Shown one piece after another: positions 49,235 through 58,680 of a stretch of DNA of 64,000 nucleotides (the stretch's first letter is position 1; each line of letters begins with the position of its first letter). The notes under the pieces are model-generated. The model was given only the letters and a program-made list of their open reading frames with translations, did not search any database and was not told the DNA's origin. The DNA comes from Planktotalea arctica (lineage in GTDB: Bacteria; Pseudomonadota; Alphaproteobacteria; Rhodobacterales; Rhodobacteraceae), in NCBI RefSeq assembly GCF_002105285.1, contig NZ_MUHR01000011.1, positions 62,001-126,000 on the forward strand, written 5' to 3'. Made by a program: the position numbers and the translations under genes.

Positions 49235-50287
49235 TCAGTCATTACTTAGCGGCAAAACAACAATAAATTCAGAGCCTTGCCCAAGCGCGCTATGCACCTC
49301 CAAACGTCCGCGATGACGGTTTAAAATGTGCTTCACGATGGCAAGGCCAAGTCCCGCACCGCCCATTTCGCGGCTTCTGTGACTGTCGATGCGATAGAAT
49401 CGCTCGGTCAGGCGCGGGATATGCACCGGATCGAATCCTACGCCCGTGTCACGCACCGAAATGCGCGCGCTCTGCCTGCGCAAACGCGGCTCAAAGCGCG
49501 GGCCGTGCAGCGTCACGGCAACCTTCACCCCGGCGCCGCCATATTTTACGGCGTTCTCAATCAGATTGGTAAACACCTGCCGCAACTGGTCCGCATCCGC
49601 AGCTAGCGATAGATCCTCTGCATCCGGCAGGATCGCAAGCGTCAACGCACCCTGCGAATCTTCGGCCAGAGCGCCCAACGTATGCACCACCGAGCCAAGC
49701 AGCGCAGCAAGGTCCACTTGCTGCGTCGGGCGTTTGCGCGCGTCGCTTTCCACGCGCGAGAGCGAGAGAAGTTCATCCACCAAACGGTTCATGCGCGCCG
49801 TTTCGCGTGCCATGATCCCTAGGAAACGCGTCTGCGCCGCCGCGTCGTCCTTGGCTGGCCCTTGCAGCGTTTCGATAAAGCCGATCACGGAGGTCAAAGG
49901 TGTGCGCAGCTCATGGCTGACGTTGGCGACGAAATCACGGCGCATCTGGTTGGTCTGCTCCAGATCGGTCACATCGGTGAAAGTGACCAGCGCGCCGGTC
50001 AGGCCTTGGGCCGTGACATAGGCGCAGCGCAGCTCGAAACTGGTGTCCTTGGGCCCGTCACTGCCAAGGTAGCGTGCGCGCGTGTCCATTTCGCTTTGCA
50101 TACAACGCTCGATCGCGCTCAACACGGCTGGCTGCCTTAATGCTGTGATATAATTACGCCCCGTAAGCCCCTCACCTAGAATGTTTTTTGCAGATATATT
50201 CGAGGCAATAATGTGCTCGCCTCTGTCTATAAAAAGGGCTGGCATTGGCAGCGCGCCGATCAGGGCTTCGATCTGCGCGCTGGACAT
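49235..50287 (-). CDS. phoR: phosphate regulon sensor histidine kinase PhoR
   Basis: This 350-residue kinase has a PAS-like N-terminal sensor (about 1-110, with FIDRGEHIIASN and TDVTDLEQTNQMRR), a HisKA domain with the phospho-acceptor His in FVANVSHELRTPLTS, and an HATPase domain (NLIENAVKYG, DTGVGFDP, REMGGAGLGLAIVKHI). It lacks the obvious N-terminal transmembrane pair of E. coli PhoR. ATG 50287 is preferred over an upstream in-frame start. It lies just upstream of the Pho box on the same strand. Confidence 0.92.
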   Translation of the reverse strand: MSSAQIEALIGALPMPALFIDRGEHIIASNISAKNILGEGLTGRNYITALRQPAVLSAIERCMQSEMDTRARYLGSDGPKDTSFELRCAYVTAQGLTGALVTFTDVTDLEQTNQMRRDFVANVSHELRTPLTSVIGFIETLQGPAKDDAAAQTRFLGIMARETARMNRLVDELLSLSRVESDARKRPTQQVDLAALLGSVVHTLGALAEDSQGALTLAILPDAEDLSLAADADQLRQVFTNLIENAVKYGGAGVKVAVTLHGPRFEPRLRRQSARISVRDTGVGFDPVHIPRLTERFYRIDSHRSREMGGAGLGLAIVKHILNRHRGRLEVHSALGQGSEFIVVLPLSND

Positions 50288-50291
50288 TTTC

Positions 50292-51476
50292 CTAAGCCTT
50301 CGCTGCGGCCTGCACCGCATTTGTAAAGACAGAGTTCAAGGCCGCGCTATCCTCCAGTCCGACGGAGACGCGAAAGAACCCCTCGCTCATTCCGAGGGCT
50401 TCGCGCGCAGATGGCGTCAAAGCGCGGTGCGAAGAACTGGCGGCATGGCTCAGCGTCGTGCCCACATCGCCCAGCGTCGGCGCAAAGGCGATGCCCTCAG
50501 CGGCGCGCGCCAAGGCGTTGGCGGCGGCGCGTCCGCCCTCCACCTCGAAACTCACCATATTGCAGCCCCGACCGCCCAGCAGCGCATTCGCGCGGGCATG
50601 ATCGGGATGATCGCGGCGCATCGGATAGAGCACACGTTTGACGCCGGGCAGCCCGGCCAGATGATCCGCCAGCGCGACCGCATTGGATTGCGCGCGCTCG
50701 AAGCGCAGATCGAAGGTGGCAAGGCCGCGTTCGGCCAGCCAGCAATCAAACGGGCTTGCGGTGAGGCCCGTGGTGACAGCAAAATCATAGAGCTTCTTTT
50801 GCAAAGCCGCGTCCTTGGCAGCCACATAGCCCAGCGTCACGTCCGAATGCCCCGCCAGCAGCTTGGTGACCGAATGGATCACCACATCCGCACCGTGATC
50901 GAACGGACGGTACGCGCGCGGCGTGGTGAAGGTGTTGTCGACCATCAAAAGGATACCCTTCTCGGCGCAAAGCGCGGCAATCCCCTCCATATCCGCAACC
51001 CGCAGCGTGGGGTTGGAAACTACCTCCACCAGCACTGCTTTGGTGTTCGGCTGAATCGCCTTGGCAAAGGCGCGTGCATCGGTCGGATCGGCCAGTGAGG
51101 TTTCAATCCCGAGGCGCGGCAGGTCTTCTTTCATCAAGCGCAAGGAACGGCCATAAAGCTGATCGCCGCCGATCACATGCCCCCCCGCATCGAGCAAAGC
51201 CGCCAGCGCCGCAAAGACGGCCGACATGCCCGATGAGGTCACGATGCCGCCAGAGACCCCCTCAAGCGCATCAATGCGCTGCGCCAGAACCGAGGCGTTG
51301 GGATGGCCCTCGCGCGCATAGGTGAACCCCTGCTCGCGCCCCTCGTATTGCGCATCCAGCTCGTCGGGCGTGTTTGAGGCAAAGGCAACGGCGGTGCTCA
51401 GCGGCGTTACGATGGGCGTGCTCAGGCTTTGGGGATACCCGACAGGGCGGATCAATGTGTCTTTGGCTTTCTTCAT
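50292..51476 (-). CDS. PLP-dependent trans-sulfuration enzyme (cystathionine gamma-synthase/O-acylhomoserine sulfhydrylase family)
   Basis: This 394-residue fold-type I enzyme has YAREGHPNASVLAQRIDALEG, GGDQLYGRSLRLMKEDL, NPTLRVADMEGIAAL and the PLP lysine in HSVTKLLAGHSDVTLG. It could make cystathionine or homocysteine from O-acylhomoserine made by MetA (26.7 kb), or be a related lyase; sequence reading alone does not decide. It is 4 bases from the phoR start. Confidence 0.88.
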   Translation of the reverse strand: MKKAKDTLIRPVGYPQSLSTPIVTPLSTAVAFASNTPDELDAQYEGREQGFTYAREGHPNASVLAQRIDALEGVSGGIVTSSGMSAVFAALAALLDAGGHVIGGDQLYGRSLRLMKEDLPRLGIETSLADPTDARAFAKAIQPNTKAVLVEVVSNPTLRVADMEGIAALCAEKGILLMVDNTFTTPRAYRPFDHGADVVIHSVTKLLAGHSDVTLGYVAAKDAALQKKLYDFAVTTGLTASPFDCWLAERGLATFDLRFERAQSNAVALADHLAGLPGVKRVLYPMRRDHPDHARANALLGGRGCNMVSFEVEGGRAAANALARAAEGIAFAPTLGDVGTTLSHAASSSHRALTPSAREALGMSEGFFRVSVGLEDSAALNSVFTNAVQAAAKA

Positions 51477-51477
51477 C

Positions 51478-51999
51478 TTAAAGTGCTTTCAAATTGTCGC
51501 GAAAATGGCGCATGTTTTCCATGTAGTGCTCTGCTGAAGCCTTGAGCGCGGCAATCCCTTGCTCATCTAGCTGACGCACAACCTTGCCTGGTGCGCCCAT
51601 AACGAGAGAACCATCGGGGATCACCTTATTCTCGGTAATCAGCGCCCCCGCGCCGATAAGGCAATTCTTGCCGATCGTGGCCCCGTTCAGAACCGTTGCG
51701 CCCATACCGATCAGGGAATTCTCGCCGATTGTGCAGCCATGCAGCATGACCTTATGGCCAATCGTGCAGCCCGCACCGATGGTCAAGGGATAACCGCGAT
51801 CGATGTGCATGACCGTGCTTTCCTGCACGTTGGTGCCTGCGCCGATGTGGATCACCTCGTGATCTGCACGGATGGTCGCGCCGAACCAGACAGAGGCGCC
51901 CGCCTCCATCACCACTTGGCCGATCACGTTGGCATCAGGCGCAATCCATGTGTCATCATCAACGTCGGGGCGTTTATCGCCAAGGGCATAAAGGGTCAT
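51478..51999 (-). CDS. gamma-class carbonic anhydrase family protein
   Basis: This 173-residue left-handed beta-helix protein has hexapeptide repeats and metal-binding histidines in [25 protein letters not shown]. PaaY, YrdA and gamma carbonic anhydrases share this plan. Activity on CO2 is not assured, since many members lack the catalytic Glu loop. It overlaps the gmk stop region: gmk ends at 51996 and this gene starts at 51999. Confidence 0.88.
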   Translation of the reverse strand: MTLYALGDKRPDVDDDTWIAPDANVIGQVVMEAGASVWFGATIRADHEVIHIGAGTNVQESTVMHIDRGYPLTIGAGCTIGHKVMLHGCTIGENSLIGMGATVLNGATIGKNCLIGAGALITENKVIPDGSLVMGAPGKVVRQLDEQGIAALKASAEHYMENMRHFRDNLKAL

Positions 52000-52637
52000 G
52001 ATATATCCTCGAATTGGCTTTGCAGGGCGCGCACATGTTCGTTCAGATCGGGCTGCTGGCTGCGGCGCAGGCGCGTGGCGGTGATAATGGTCTTTAGCTG
52101 TTCTTCCGTGCGATCCAGATCATCATTGACCAGCACGAAATCATAGCCGTCCCAATGCGAAATCTCGTCCCAGCTTTTGGACATGCGCCGCTCGATGATT
52201 TCTTCGCTGTCCTTGGCGCGGCTGACAAGGCGGCGGTGCAGCTCGGTGATCGAGGGCGGAAGCAGGAAGATCGACAGTGTATTCTGCCCCAGCGCAGAGT
52301 TGCGAATTTGTTGCGCGCCCTGCCAGTCGATATCAAAGAGCACGTCCTGCCCCGCCTCGATCGCGGCCTGTACGGGGCCTTTGGGTGAGCCGTAGAAATT
52401 ACCAAAGACATGAGCGTGCTCGAGCATACCGCCGTCGGCCACAGCGTTCTTGAACTCCGGCTCGCTGATAAAATGGTAATCCTGCCCATCTACTTCGCCC
52501 TCGCGGGGCGCGCGTGTGGTGGCGGAGACGGAAAAGCGCACACTATCGTCCCAAGCGCGCAAACGCCCGGCTAGCGTGGATTTACCCGCGCCCGAGGGCG
52601 AAGAAAGAATGATCAAAAGGCCGCGTCTATCGCTCAT
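51996..52637 (-). CDS. gmk: guanylate kinase
   Basis: Gmk phosphorylates GMP to GDP. The 213-residue protein has P-loop [15 protein letters not shown], the GMP-binding [16 protein letters not shown] and [10 protein letters not shown]. It is coupled by overlap to the carbonic anhydrase-like gene and sits 3 bases after yicC, the common yicC-gmk pair. Confidence 0.96.
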   Translation of the reverse strand: MSDRRGLLIILSSPSGAGKSTLAGRLRAWDDSVRFSVSATTRAPREGEVDGQDYHFISEPEFKNAVADGGMLEHAHVFGNFYGSPKGPVQAAIEAGQDVLFDIDWQGAQQIRNSALGQNTLSIFLLPPSITELHRRLVSRAKDSEEIIERRMSKSWDEISHWDGYDFVLVNDDLDRTEEQLKTIITATRLRRSQQPDLNEHVRALQSQFEDIS

Positions 52638-52640
52638 GAG

Positions 52641-53531
52641 TTACTCCACATTCTGCACTTGTTCGCGCATTTGATCGATCAGCACCTTAAGCGCGAGGCC
52701 AATCTCTGTCAGCGCCGCGTTTTGCGCTTTGGAGCAGAGCGTGTTGGCCTCTCGGTTGAATTCCTGACACAGAAAATCGAACTTGCGGCCCACTGGATCG
52801 CCGCTGGCCATCAGATCGCGCGCGCCCTTTATATGGGCGTGCAGGCGGTCAATCTCTTCGGTGATGTCGGATTTGACCGCAAGCACCGCTATTTCTTGCG
52901 CGATGCGGGCCTCGTCCATATCGGCGCGCGCGCCCATGACGCGGGCGATGGCCTCTTCAAAGCTGGTGCGCATTTCATCGGCGCGCTCAGAGAGCAAGCC
53001 CTGCGCCTTGAGAGTGAGCGTTTCTATCTCGCCGAGTTGGCGGGAGAGCACCGCCTCGAGCGATGCCCCTTCCGCGTGGCGCATTGCGTTAAAGCTCTCG
53101 AGCAGCGGCGCGATATCGGCGCGCAGCGCGTTCAGCAGCTCATCGCTGGCCTCGCGGTTTTGCGGTGCATCCATGACGCCGCGAAAATTCATGACATCGC
53201 TGGCGCTTGCGGGGGTCAAGTTCACGCCCGTTGCGCCTGCGCGCTCCTCGATCTGGGCAATCGCCTCCAGCACGCGGTTCAGGGCATCGGGATTGATCTC
53301 AACCGCGTTTTCACCCGCCTCGCGCGCGATGCGCAGGTTCAGGCTGATCGAGCCGCGTGCGGCGCCTGCGCCGATCTGCTTGCGCAAATCCGCCTCCAAG
53401 GCGCCAAGCCAGTCCGGCATACGAAAGCGCAGATCAAAGCCTTTGCCATTGACCGAGCGTAGCTCCCAACTCCATGAAAACCCATCAGCGCGCCCTGTGC
53501 GCGCGGCGAACCCTGTCATGGAAGTGAGCAT
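52641..53531 (-). CDS. yicC: YicC-family endoribonuclease
   Basis: This 296-residue protein begins MLTSMTGFAAR, the YicC signature start. It has SVNGKGFDLRFRMPDWL and a C-terminal DUF1732 domain with LHAHIKGARDLMASGDPVGRKFDFLCQEFNREANTLCSKAQN (key: GRKLDF-like GRKFDFLCQE and REANTLCSK). YicC cleaves RNA in E. coli. It is paired with gmk. The gene before it on the plus strand is divergent. Confidence 0.95.
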   Translation of the reverse strand: MLTSMTGFAARTGRADGFSWSWELRSVNGKGFDLRFRMPDWLGALEADLRKQIGAGAARGSISLNLRIAREAGENAVEINPDALNRVLEAIAQIEERAGATGVNLTPASASDVMNFRGVMDAPQNREASDELLNALRADIAPLLESFNAMRHAEGASLEAVLSRQLGEIETLTLKAQGLLSERADEMRTSFEEAIARVMGARADMDEARIAQEIAVLAVKSDITEEIDRLHAHIKGARDLMASGDPVGRKFDFLCQEFNREANTLCSKAQNAALTEIGLALKVLIDQMREQVQNVE

Positions 53532-53681
53532 GTCGGTGCCTCTTTTTGATTGCTGTGCGCACCTAAGCCAAATGCGGCGACCAGTGCAAGTTTAGCCGTG
53601 CAAGTTATCCGCTGCGCACTGGCCAGCGCAGGATTAACCAATCTGGCACAATTGCCTCAATTTTTCGAGGAACTTGCGCTA

Positions 53682-53697
53682 TTAAGGCTTCAGTAAC
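53682..53697 (+). promoter_or_regulatory. near-consensus CtrA site upstream of the PAS-protein gene
   Basis: TTAA-N7-GTAAC lies 101 bases before ATG 53798, with the same single mismatch as the site at 34216. The 266-base gap between yicC and this gene otherwise shows no clear element. Confidence 0.4.
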
Positions 53698-53797
53698 CTT
53701 CGTTCCCATAAGTTTAATCAAATCGAGCAAGCATCTCCTCCATCGCGGCGTGTCGGTGCCAAGGCTTATCCGGTTTCAAAGTAAAGGTCGCAAGCGC

Positions 53798-54571
53798 ATG
53801 ACAACTGACACCCCCCTTCTTCCAATCCGCTCTGCGTTCAGCAATGTTATCACCCTTGGCCGCAACGAGGGCGCAGACGATGCGCCGCTCAATTTTCCCG
53901 CTTGCCGTGATCTACAGGCCTATTGGGAAGCGCTGCGCGGGACCCGTCAAATGCCTGCGCGCAGCGAATTCGATCCGCGCGGGATCGAGCAGACGCTAGC
54001 CTGCACATTCGTCGCAGAAAAGGTTGCGCCCTCGGTCGCACGTATTCGCGTCGCAGGCTCGGTGATGAACGACGCGCTTGGTATGGATGTGCGCGGCATG
54101 CCGATCACTGCCTTTTTTGATCCGGCTTCGCGCGATGCGCTTGGCGAAGCGACCCGAGATCTTTTTGCCAGCCCTGCGATGGTAATTTTAGAACTTAGCG
54201 CACGGCGCAGTTTCGGGCGCAAACCGATCCGCGCGCGCCTTTTGCTGCTGCCGATGAGCGACGGCGAGGGCAACATTTCGCGCCTCGTTGGCTGCCTTGA
54301 TATCGCGGGCGGCCTTGGCAAGGCACCGCGCCGTTTCGAGGTGACGTCGCTGCGCCGCTCTAAGCTAAGCGGCAACGCCCCGCAAGCGCGCCCTGCGCAT
54401 AATCCCTTCACACCGCGCGAAGCCGCGCCGTCAACGCCGGGCTACGCGTTTGCCGAAGCCCCCATGACCTTTCGCTCGTCAAGGCGCGCGGATACGTCTG
54501 CACAAGAACAGCCGCAGGAAAAATCACTGATAAGCCGCGGCGGTTTGCGCCTCGTTGTGTCGAACGATTGA
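53798..54571 (+). CDS. PAS-domain protein (PAS_5 type)
   Basis: This 257-residue protein has an N-terminal PAS_5-like domain (about 28-175): DLQAYWEALRGTRQMPARSEFDPRGIE (key: YWEALRGTR, DPRGIE), then MDVRGMPITAFFDP and LLLLPMSDGEGNISRLVGCL. The C-terminal 80 residues are Arg/Pro-rich and low-complexity. In related proteins this fold occurs as a stand-alone regulator of unknown output. ATG 53798 follows AAAGG; an in-frame start 48 bases upstream is weaker. Confidence 0.82.
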   Translation: MTTDTPLLPIRSAFSNVITLGRNEGADDAPLNFPACRDLQAYWEALRGTRQMPARSEFDPRGIEQTLACTFVAEKVAPSVARIRVAGSVMNDALGMDVRGMPITAFFDPASRDALGEATRDLFASPAMVILELSARRSFGRKPIRARLLLLPMSDGEGNISRLVGCLDIAGGLGKAPRRFEVTSLRRSKLSGNAPQARPAHNPFTPREAAPSTPGYAFAEAPMTFRSSRRADTSAQEQPQEKSLISRGGLRLVVSND

Positions 54572-54590
54572 AGTTACAGCCATAGTCGCA

Positions 54591-54621
54591 GAAAAAAGCC
54601 CCACCAAAGTGGGGCGTTTTT
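54591..54621. terminator. bidirectional terminator
   Basis: GCCCCAC-CAAA-GTGGGGC is flanked by AAAAAA on the left and TTTTT on the right. It would end both the PAS-protein transcript (plus) and the aroG transcript (minus). Confidence 0.88.
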
Positions 54622-54650
54622 CGTATCTAAATAGCTGCGACTGATTGCGA

Positions 54651-56018
54651 TCAGCCCGCTTTGACAGCCACGCTTTCGCGGCGCGCAGACAGCTCTTCCG
54701 CCACCAAGAACGCAAGTTCCAGCGATTGACTGGCGTTCAGGCGCGGATCGCAGGCCGTGTGATAGCGATCCGAGAGATCCTCGTCGCTGACCGCCCGCAC
54801 GCCGCCCGTACATTCGGTCACGTCTTGACCCGTCATCTCGAAATGCACGCCGCCCGGGATCGTGCCCTCTGCGCCGTGCACGCCAAAGAACTCGCGCACT
54901 TCGCGCAGTACGCTCTCGAAGGGGCGGGTTTTATAGCCCGTAGAGGATTTGATCGTATTGCCGTGCATCGGATCGCAGGTCCAAAGGACGTTTGCACCTT
55001 CCTCGTTTACCGCTTTGATCAAACGCGGCAAATGCTCGCCCACATTGCCCGCGCCGAAACGCGCGATCAGGGTCAGGCGGCCTGCCTCGTTTTCGGGATT
55101 AAGCTTGGCCATCAACACTTTGAGATCATCCGCCGTGGTCGTGGGACCACATTTCAGGCCGATGGGATTGAGAACGCCACAGGCGAATTCCACATGGGCG
55201 CCGTCAGGCTGGCGCGTGCGATCGCCGATCCAGATCATGTGACCGGAGCCCGCGAGCCATTTACCGGAGGTGCTGTCCAGACGGCACAGTGCCTCTTCAT
55301 ACTCAAGCAGCAGGGATTCGTGTGATGTGTAGAAATCGACGGTCTGCAAGGACGGCTCATGCTCGCTATCAAGGCCTGCGGCCTTCATGAAATCGAGCGC
55401 GTCGCTGATGCGGTTGGCAAGCTCGCGGTATTTCGCCGCCTTCTCGCCCTCGGTAAATCCGAGCGTCCAGGAATGCACTTGATGCACATCCGCATAGCCG
55501 CCCGTCGAAAAGGCGCGCAGCAGGTTCAGCGTGGCGGCGGCCTGAGTGTAGGCTTGCAGCATTTTCTTGGGATCGGGGAGTCGCGCCTCTGGGGTAAAGG
55601 CCAGCTCGTTGATGATATCACCGCGGTAGCTTGGCAGCTCCAGACCGTTGATGGTTTCGGTATTGGCCGAGCGCGGCTTGGCGAACTGGCCAGCCATACG
55701 GCCAACTTTGACCACGGGCACTTTGGCCCCGAACGTCAGCACCATCGCCATTTGCAACATCACTTTAAACGTGTCGCGAATGCCATCTGCGCTGAATTGC
55801 TCAAAGCTCTCGGCGCAGTCCCCGCCTTGAAGCAAAAACGCCTCGCCGCGCGCAGCTGCGCCCAGTTGCTTTTTCAACTTGCGTGCTTCGCCTGCAAAAA
55901 CCAGCGGTGGATAAGCAGAAAGCTGCCCCTCGACTGCGGACAGTGCCGCCGCGTCGGTATACTCGGGCATTTGGACCCGTGGCTTGGTGCGCCAGTCCGA
56001 TTTCTGCCAATCGCTCAT
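54651..56018 (-). CDS. aroG: class II DAHP synthase (3-deoxy-7-phosphoheptulonate synthase)
   Basis: This enzyme joins phosphoenolpyruvate and erythrose 4-phosphate, the first step of the shikimate pathway. The 455-residue protein is the plant-like class II type: [50 protein letters not shown] and [14 protein letters not shown]. AroQ at 40 kb works later in the same pathway. Two upstream inverted repeats may be regulatory. The symbol aroG is used loosely; aroF or aroH are possible names. Confidence 0.95.
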   Translation of the reverse strand: MSDWQKSDWRTKPRVQMPEYTDAAALSAVEGQLSAYPPLVFAGEARKLKKQLGAAARGEAFLLQGGDCAESFEQFSADGIRDTFKVMLQMAMVLTFGAKVPVVKVGRMAGQFAKPRSANTETINGLELPSYRGDIINELAFTPEARLPDPKKMLQAYTQAAATLNLLRAFSTGGYADVHQVHSWTLGFTEGEKAAKYRELANRISDALDFMKAAGLDSEHEPSLQTVDFYTSHESLLLEYEEALCRLDSTSGKWLAGSGHMIWIGDRTRQPDGAHVEFACGVLNPIGLKCGPTTTADDLKVLMAKLNPENEAGRLTLIARFGAGNVGEHLPRLIKAVNEEGANVLWTCDPMHGNTIKSSTGYKTRPFESVLREVREFFGVHGAEGTIPGGVHFEMTGQDVTECTGGVRAVSDEDLSDRYHTACDPRLNASQSLELAFLVAEELSARRESVAVKAG

Positions 56019-56082
56019 CTGTTGTCTCCTGCGAAGGGTTAGCTTGGAAGCGGGTTTATATCCGTCCCTTTGCTGTATGACC

Positions 56083-56134
56083 AGACGCTAAAGCGCCAGC
56101 GTCTCTTGACCTTGGTGCGCCGATGCGATCAAGG
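56083..56134 (-). promoter_or_regulatory. two inverted repeats upstream of aroG
   Basis: AGACGCT/AGCGTCT (56083-56104, 8-base loop) and CCTTG/CAAGG (56110-56134, 15-base loop) lie 65 to 116 bases before the aroG start. They may form a leader structure or operators. No leader peptide rich in aromatic residues is visible. Confidence 0.4.
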
Positions 56135-56220
56135 TGGAGAACCTGAATAGGCGCTGAACCCCCCATTATATTTAGGCCGAAATTAAGCGCGCAGCCTGCG
56201 CATGTAAGGAATAATCGTCT

Positions 56221-57225
56221 ATGATGCCAGATGACGTAAAGGTAGAAGTAGAGACCGAAACCGACAAACCCCGTCGTTTCGTGTTCGTGCTTTTGCATGA
56301 TTTCACGCTGCTGTCCTTTTCGGCGGCGCTGGAAAGTTTGCGCATTGCGAACCGTCTTTCTGGAAAAGATCTTTATAGCTGGCGCTTGATTGGCGAGGGC
56401 GGTGTGAGCGCCGTGTGTTCCGGCGGCACGGAATTCAAGCTGGATGGCGAGTTGAGCGAGCTTACCCGCGATGACACCGTAATGCTGTGCGGCGGGATCA
56501 ATATCCAATATGCCACGACCAAGAAACTGCTAAACTGGCTGCGCCGTGAAGCACGCCGCGGGCTTGTGGTCGGGGGGCTATGCACTGCCTCGTACACGCT
56601 GGCCAAGGCGGGCATGCTCGATGGCAAACGCGCAACGATCCATTGGGAAAATCAGGATAGTTTTCTGGAAGAATTCGACGAGGTCGAGTTGACGAAATCT
56701 GTCTTTGTGGTGGATGGCAATCGCTTGACCACTGCGGGCGGAACGTCTTCGATTGATCTGATGCTCAAGCTGATCGCGGATGATCATGGCGAGGACCTCG
56801 CGAATGCGGTCGCAGATCAGTTGATCTATTCCTCTATTCGCACCGATCAGGACACGCAGCGCTTGTCCGTGCCCACGCGCATCGGCGTGCGTCACCCCAA
56901 GCTGAGTGCAGTCATCCAAATGATGGAGAGCAATATCGAAGAGCCGATCAGCCCGTCGGTTCTGGCCAAGGACGTCAGCATGTCCACGCGCCAGCTCGAG
57001 CGTCTGTTCCGCCGCTACCTCAACCGCTCGCCCAAGCGCTATTATATGGAGCTACGGCTGCAAAAGGCGCGAAACCTGCTGATGCAGACGGATATGAGCG
57101 TAATCAACGTGGCGCTGGCCTGCGGCTTTGCTTCGCCCTCGCATTTCTCCAAATGCTATCGCGCGCACTATGATACCACCCCCTACCGCGAACGCGGATC
57201 ACAAGCGGCTCGTTTGTCGATTTAG
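56221..57225 (+). CDS. GlxA-family AraC-type transcriptional regulator
   Basis: This 334-residue protein has an N-terminal class I amidotransferase/DJ-1-like domain (about 20-210, with FVLLHDFTLLSFSAALESLR, GGLCTASYTLAKAGMLDG and TTAGGTSSIDLMLKLI). It is followed by an AraC domain with two helix-turn-helix units (about 240-330, VLAKDVSMSTRQLERLFRRYLNRSPKRYY and ALACGFASPSHFSKCYRAHYDTTPYRER; key: LERLFRRY, HFSKCYRAH). Homologues regulate choline, carnitine and glycine betaine use. The target is not clear here. Confidence 0.92.
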   Translation: MMPDDVKVEVETETDKPRRFVFVLLHDFTLLSFSAALESLRIANRLSGKDLYSWRLIGEGGVSAVCSGGTEFKLDGELSELTRDDTVMLCGGINIQYATTKKLLNWLRREARRGLVVGGLCTASYTLAKAGMLDGKRATIHWENQDSFLEEFDEVELTKSVFVVDGNRLTTAGGTSSIDLMLKLIADDHGEDLANAVADQLIYSSIRTDQDTQRLSVPTRIGVRHPKLSAVIQMMESNIEEPISPSVLAKDVSMSTRQLERLFRRYLNRSPKRYYMELRLQKARNLLMQTDMSVINVALACGFASPSHFSKCYRAHYDTTPYRERGSQAARLSI

Positions 57226-57230
57226 AGGCG

Positions 57231-57316
57231 AAAACTTTTACGAAAAAGTTTTGAAAATTCCTTTTGGAGAAATTTATTTCGCCTGCGGCGAGAGTTTACT
57301 TGGCAAGATGAAGCAT
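57231..57316 (+). repeat. 3' module copy D: hairpin plus tail after the GlxA-family gene
   Basis: AAAACTTTT and AAAAGTTTT form a stem (57231-57252) just after the stop codon. The tail starting GCCTGCGGCGAGAGTTTA and ending GGCAAGATGAAGCAT (57281-57316) follows. It is sense to the regulator gene, and the hairpin probably acts as its terminator. Confidence 0.6.
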
Positions 57317-57320
57317 ACGC

Positions 57321-58412
57321 CTAATCGGGCGTTATCTTGTAAAGCGCGCCATTGCCGACGGAGAGAAACCAGATAGAGCCATCCGGCGCCTCGCGGATAT
57401 CGCGGATGCGCTCTGTTTCAACGGATTTGATCTGGGCGACTTCGCTCAAGGGGCTGCCCGAGAGCCGCGCAATATAGTCGAACTTGAGGCTGCCAACAAA
57501 ATGATGTCCGCGCCATTGAGGCCAGAGCTTGCCCGAATAAATCATGTAGCCCGAGGGCGCGATGGAGGGGTCCCAGTAGTGCACTGGTTGCTCCAAGCCG
57601 TCTTTTGCAGTGCCCTCTCCGATCTTGCGCCCCGAGTATTGCGTGCCGTAGGAAATCACCGGCCAGCCGTAATTCGCGCCTTTGGTGATGCGGTTCACTT
57701 CATCGCCCCCGCGCGCACCGTGCTCGTGGGCCCAGAGGCGGCCGTCCAGATCAAGCGTCATGCCTTGGGGGTTGCGATGCCCGTAGGACCAGATTTCATT
57801 GCGCGCGTTTGCCGTGTTGGTGAACGGGTTGTCAGCGGGCGCAGCGCCGTCCTTGGTGATGCGCAGAATGCTGCCGTTGTGCATGCTTAGGTTTTGGGCC
57901 GAGGCGTCATTACCGCGATCCCCGACGGAGACGAAGAGCGTGCCATCGCGCGCTTCCACGATGCGCGAGCCAAAGTGAAAGCCGCCGCTGGACCCTTTGC
58001 TGATTTCGAAAATCGTCTCGAGCGCGCTGAGGCTGGCGCTGGCAGGATCGAACACCGCGCGCATCACGGCTGTGCCTTCACCGCGTCCTTGCGGTTTGGC
58101 GTAGGTCATGAAGAGCGTCTTGCTGCGGGCAAAATCGCGCGGGATCAACAGATCGAGCAGGCCGCCCTGCCCGTTCGCCGCAATCACCGGTAGGCCCAAG
58201 ACGGCGCGGCGCGCACCGCCCGAGAGGTAGATCAAACGCCCCTCGCGTTCTGTCACCAATATGCCATCCGGGGTGAAGCCCAAGGCCCAGGGTTCGTCAA
58301 AGCCGTTGGCCATCATCGTAATCTTGGAGCCAGCTTGAGCACCCGCAAGGGACGGCGCGAGCAAGGCGAGGGATGTGGCGGACAAAGTGAAGGCGCGGCG
58401 CGTGAGGGGCAT
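57321..58412 (-). CDS. PQQ-dependent aldose sugar dehydrogenase-like protein, exported
   Basis: This 363-residue six-bladed beta-propeller belongs to the glucose/sorbosone dehydrogenase family: NGFDEPWALGFTPDG, GRLIYL, GGFHFGSRIVEARDG, ELWSYGHRNPQG-like IWSYGHRNPQGMTLD, HEHGARGGDEVNRI. The N-terminus LTRRAFTLSATSLALLAPSLAGAQA is a signal peptide with an RR motif, so export may use the Tat route (key: TRRAF). The periplasmic enzyme would oxidise aldoses using PQQ. Confidence 0.88.
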   Translation of the reverse strand: MPLTRRAFTLSATSLALLAPSLAGAQAGSKITMMANGFDEPWALGFTPDGILVTEREGRLIYLSGGARRAVLGLPVIAANGQGGLLDLLIPRDFARSKTLFMTYAKPQGRGEGTAVMRAVFDPASASLSALETIFEISKGSSGGFHFGSRIVEARDGTLFVSVGDRGNDASAQNLSMHNGSILRITKDGAAPADNPFTNTANARNEIWSYGHRNPQGMTLDLDGRLWAHEHGARGGDEVNRITKGANYGWPVISYGTQYSGRKIGEGTAKDGLEQPVHYWDPSIAPSGYMIYSGKLWPQWRGHHFVGSLKFDYIARLSGSPLSEVAQIKSVETERIRDIREAPDGSIWFLSVGNGALYKITPD

Positions 58413-58680
58413 TGGCGGGACTCCCGAGAGGATTTACGTCTTAACAGTTCAAATATGATCGCATTTTCATTTGTCCAGATTGCAGCCACGATAAGAAGGG
58501 CGCAACAAATCTGCACAAAATCTTCTAGCGGCTGCTGCGTCAGGGCTTTTCAAATGCGCCCCTCGCGCATAGGGTCCAGCGTTAACTTGCACCTTGAAGC
58601 AGCGCCGGCGAGCGACATGCACGAGGCTGCGGGCACAGATATGAAGCGCGCAAAGACGCTTTGGGAACGGGGGGTACGTC

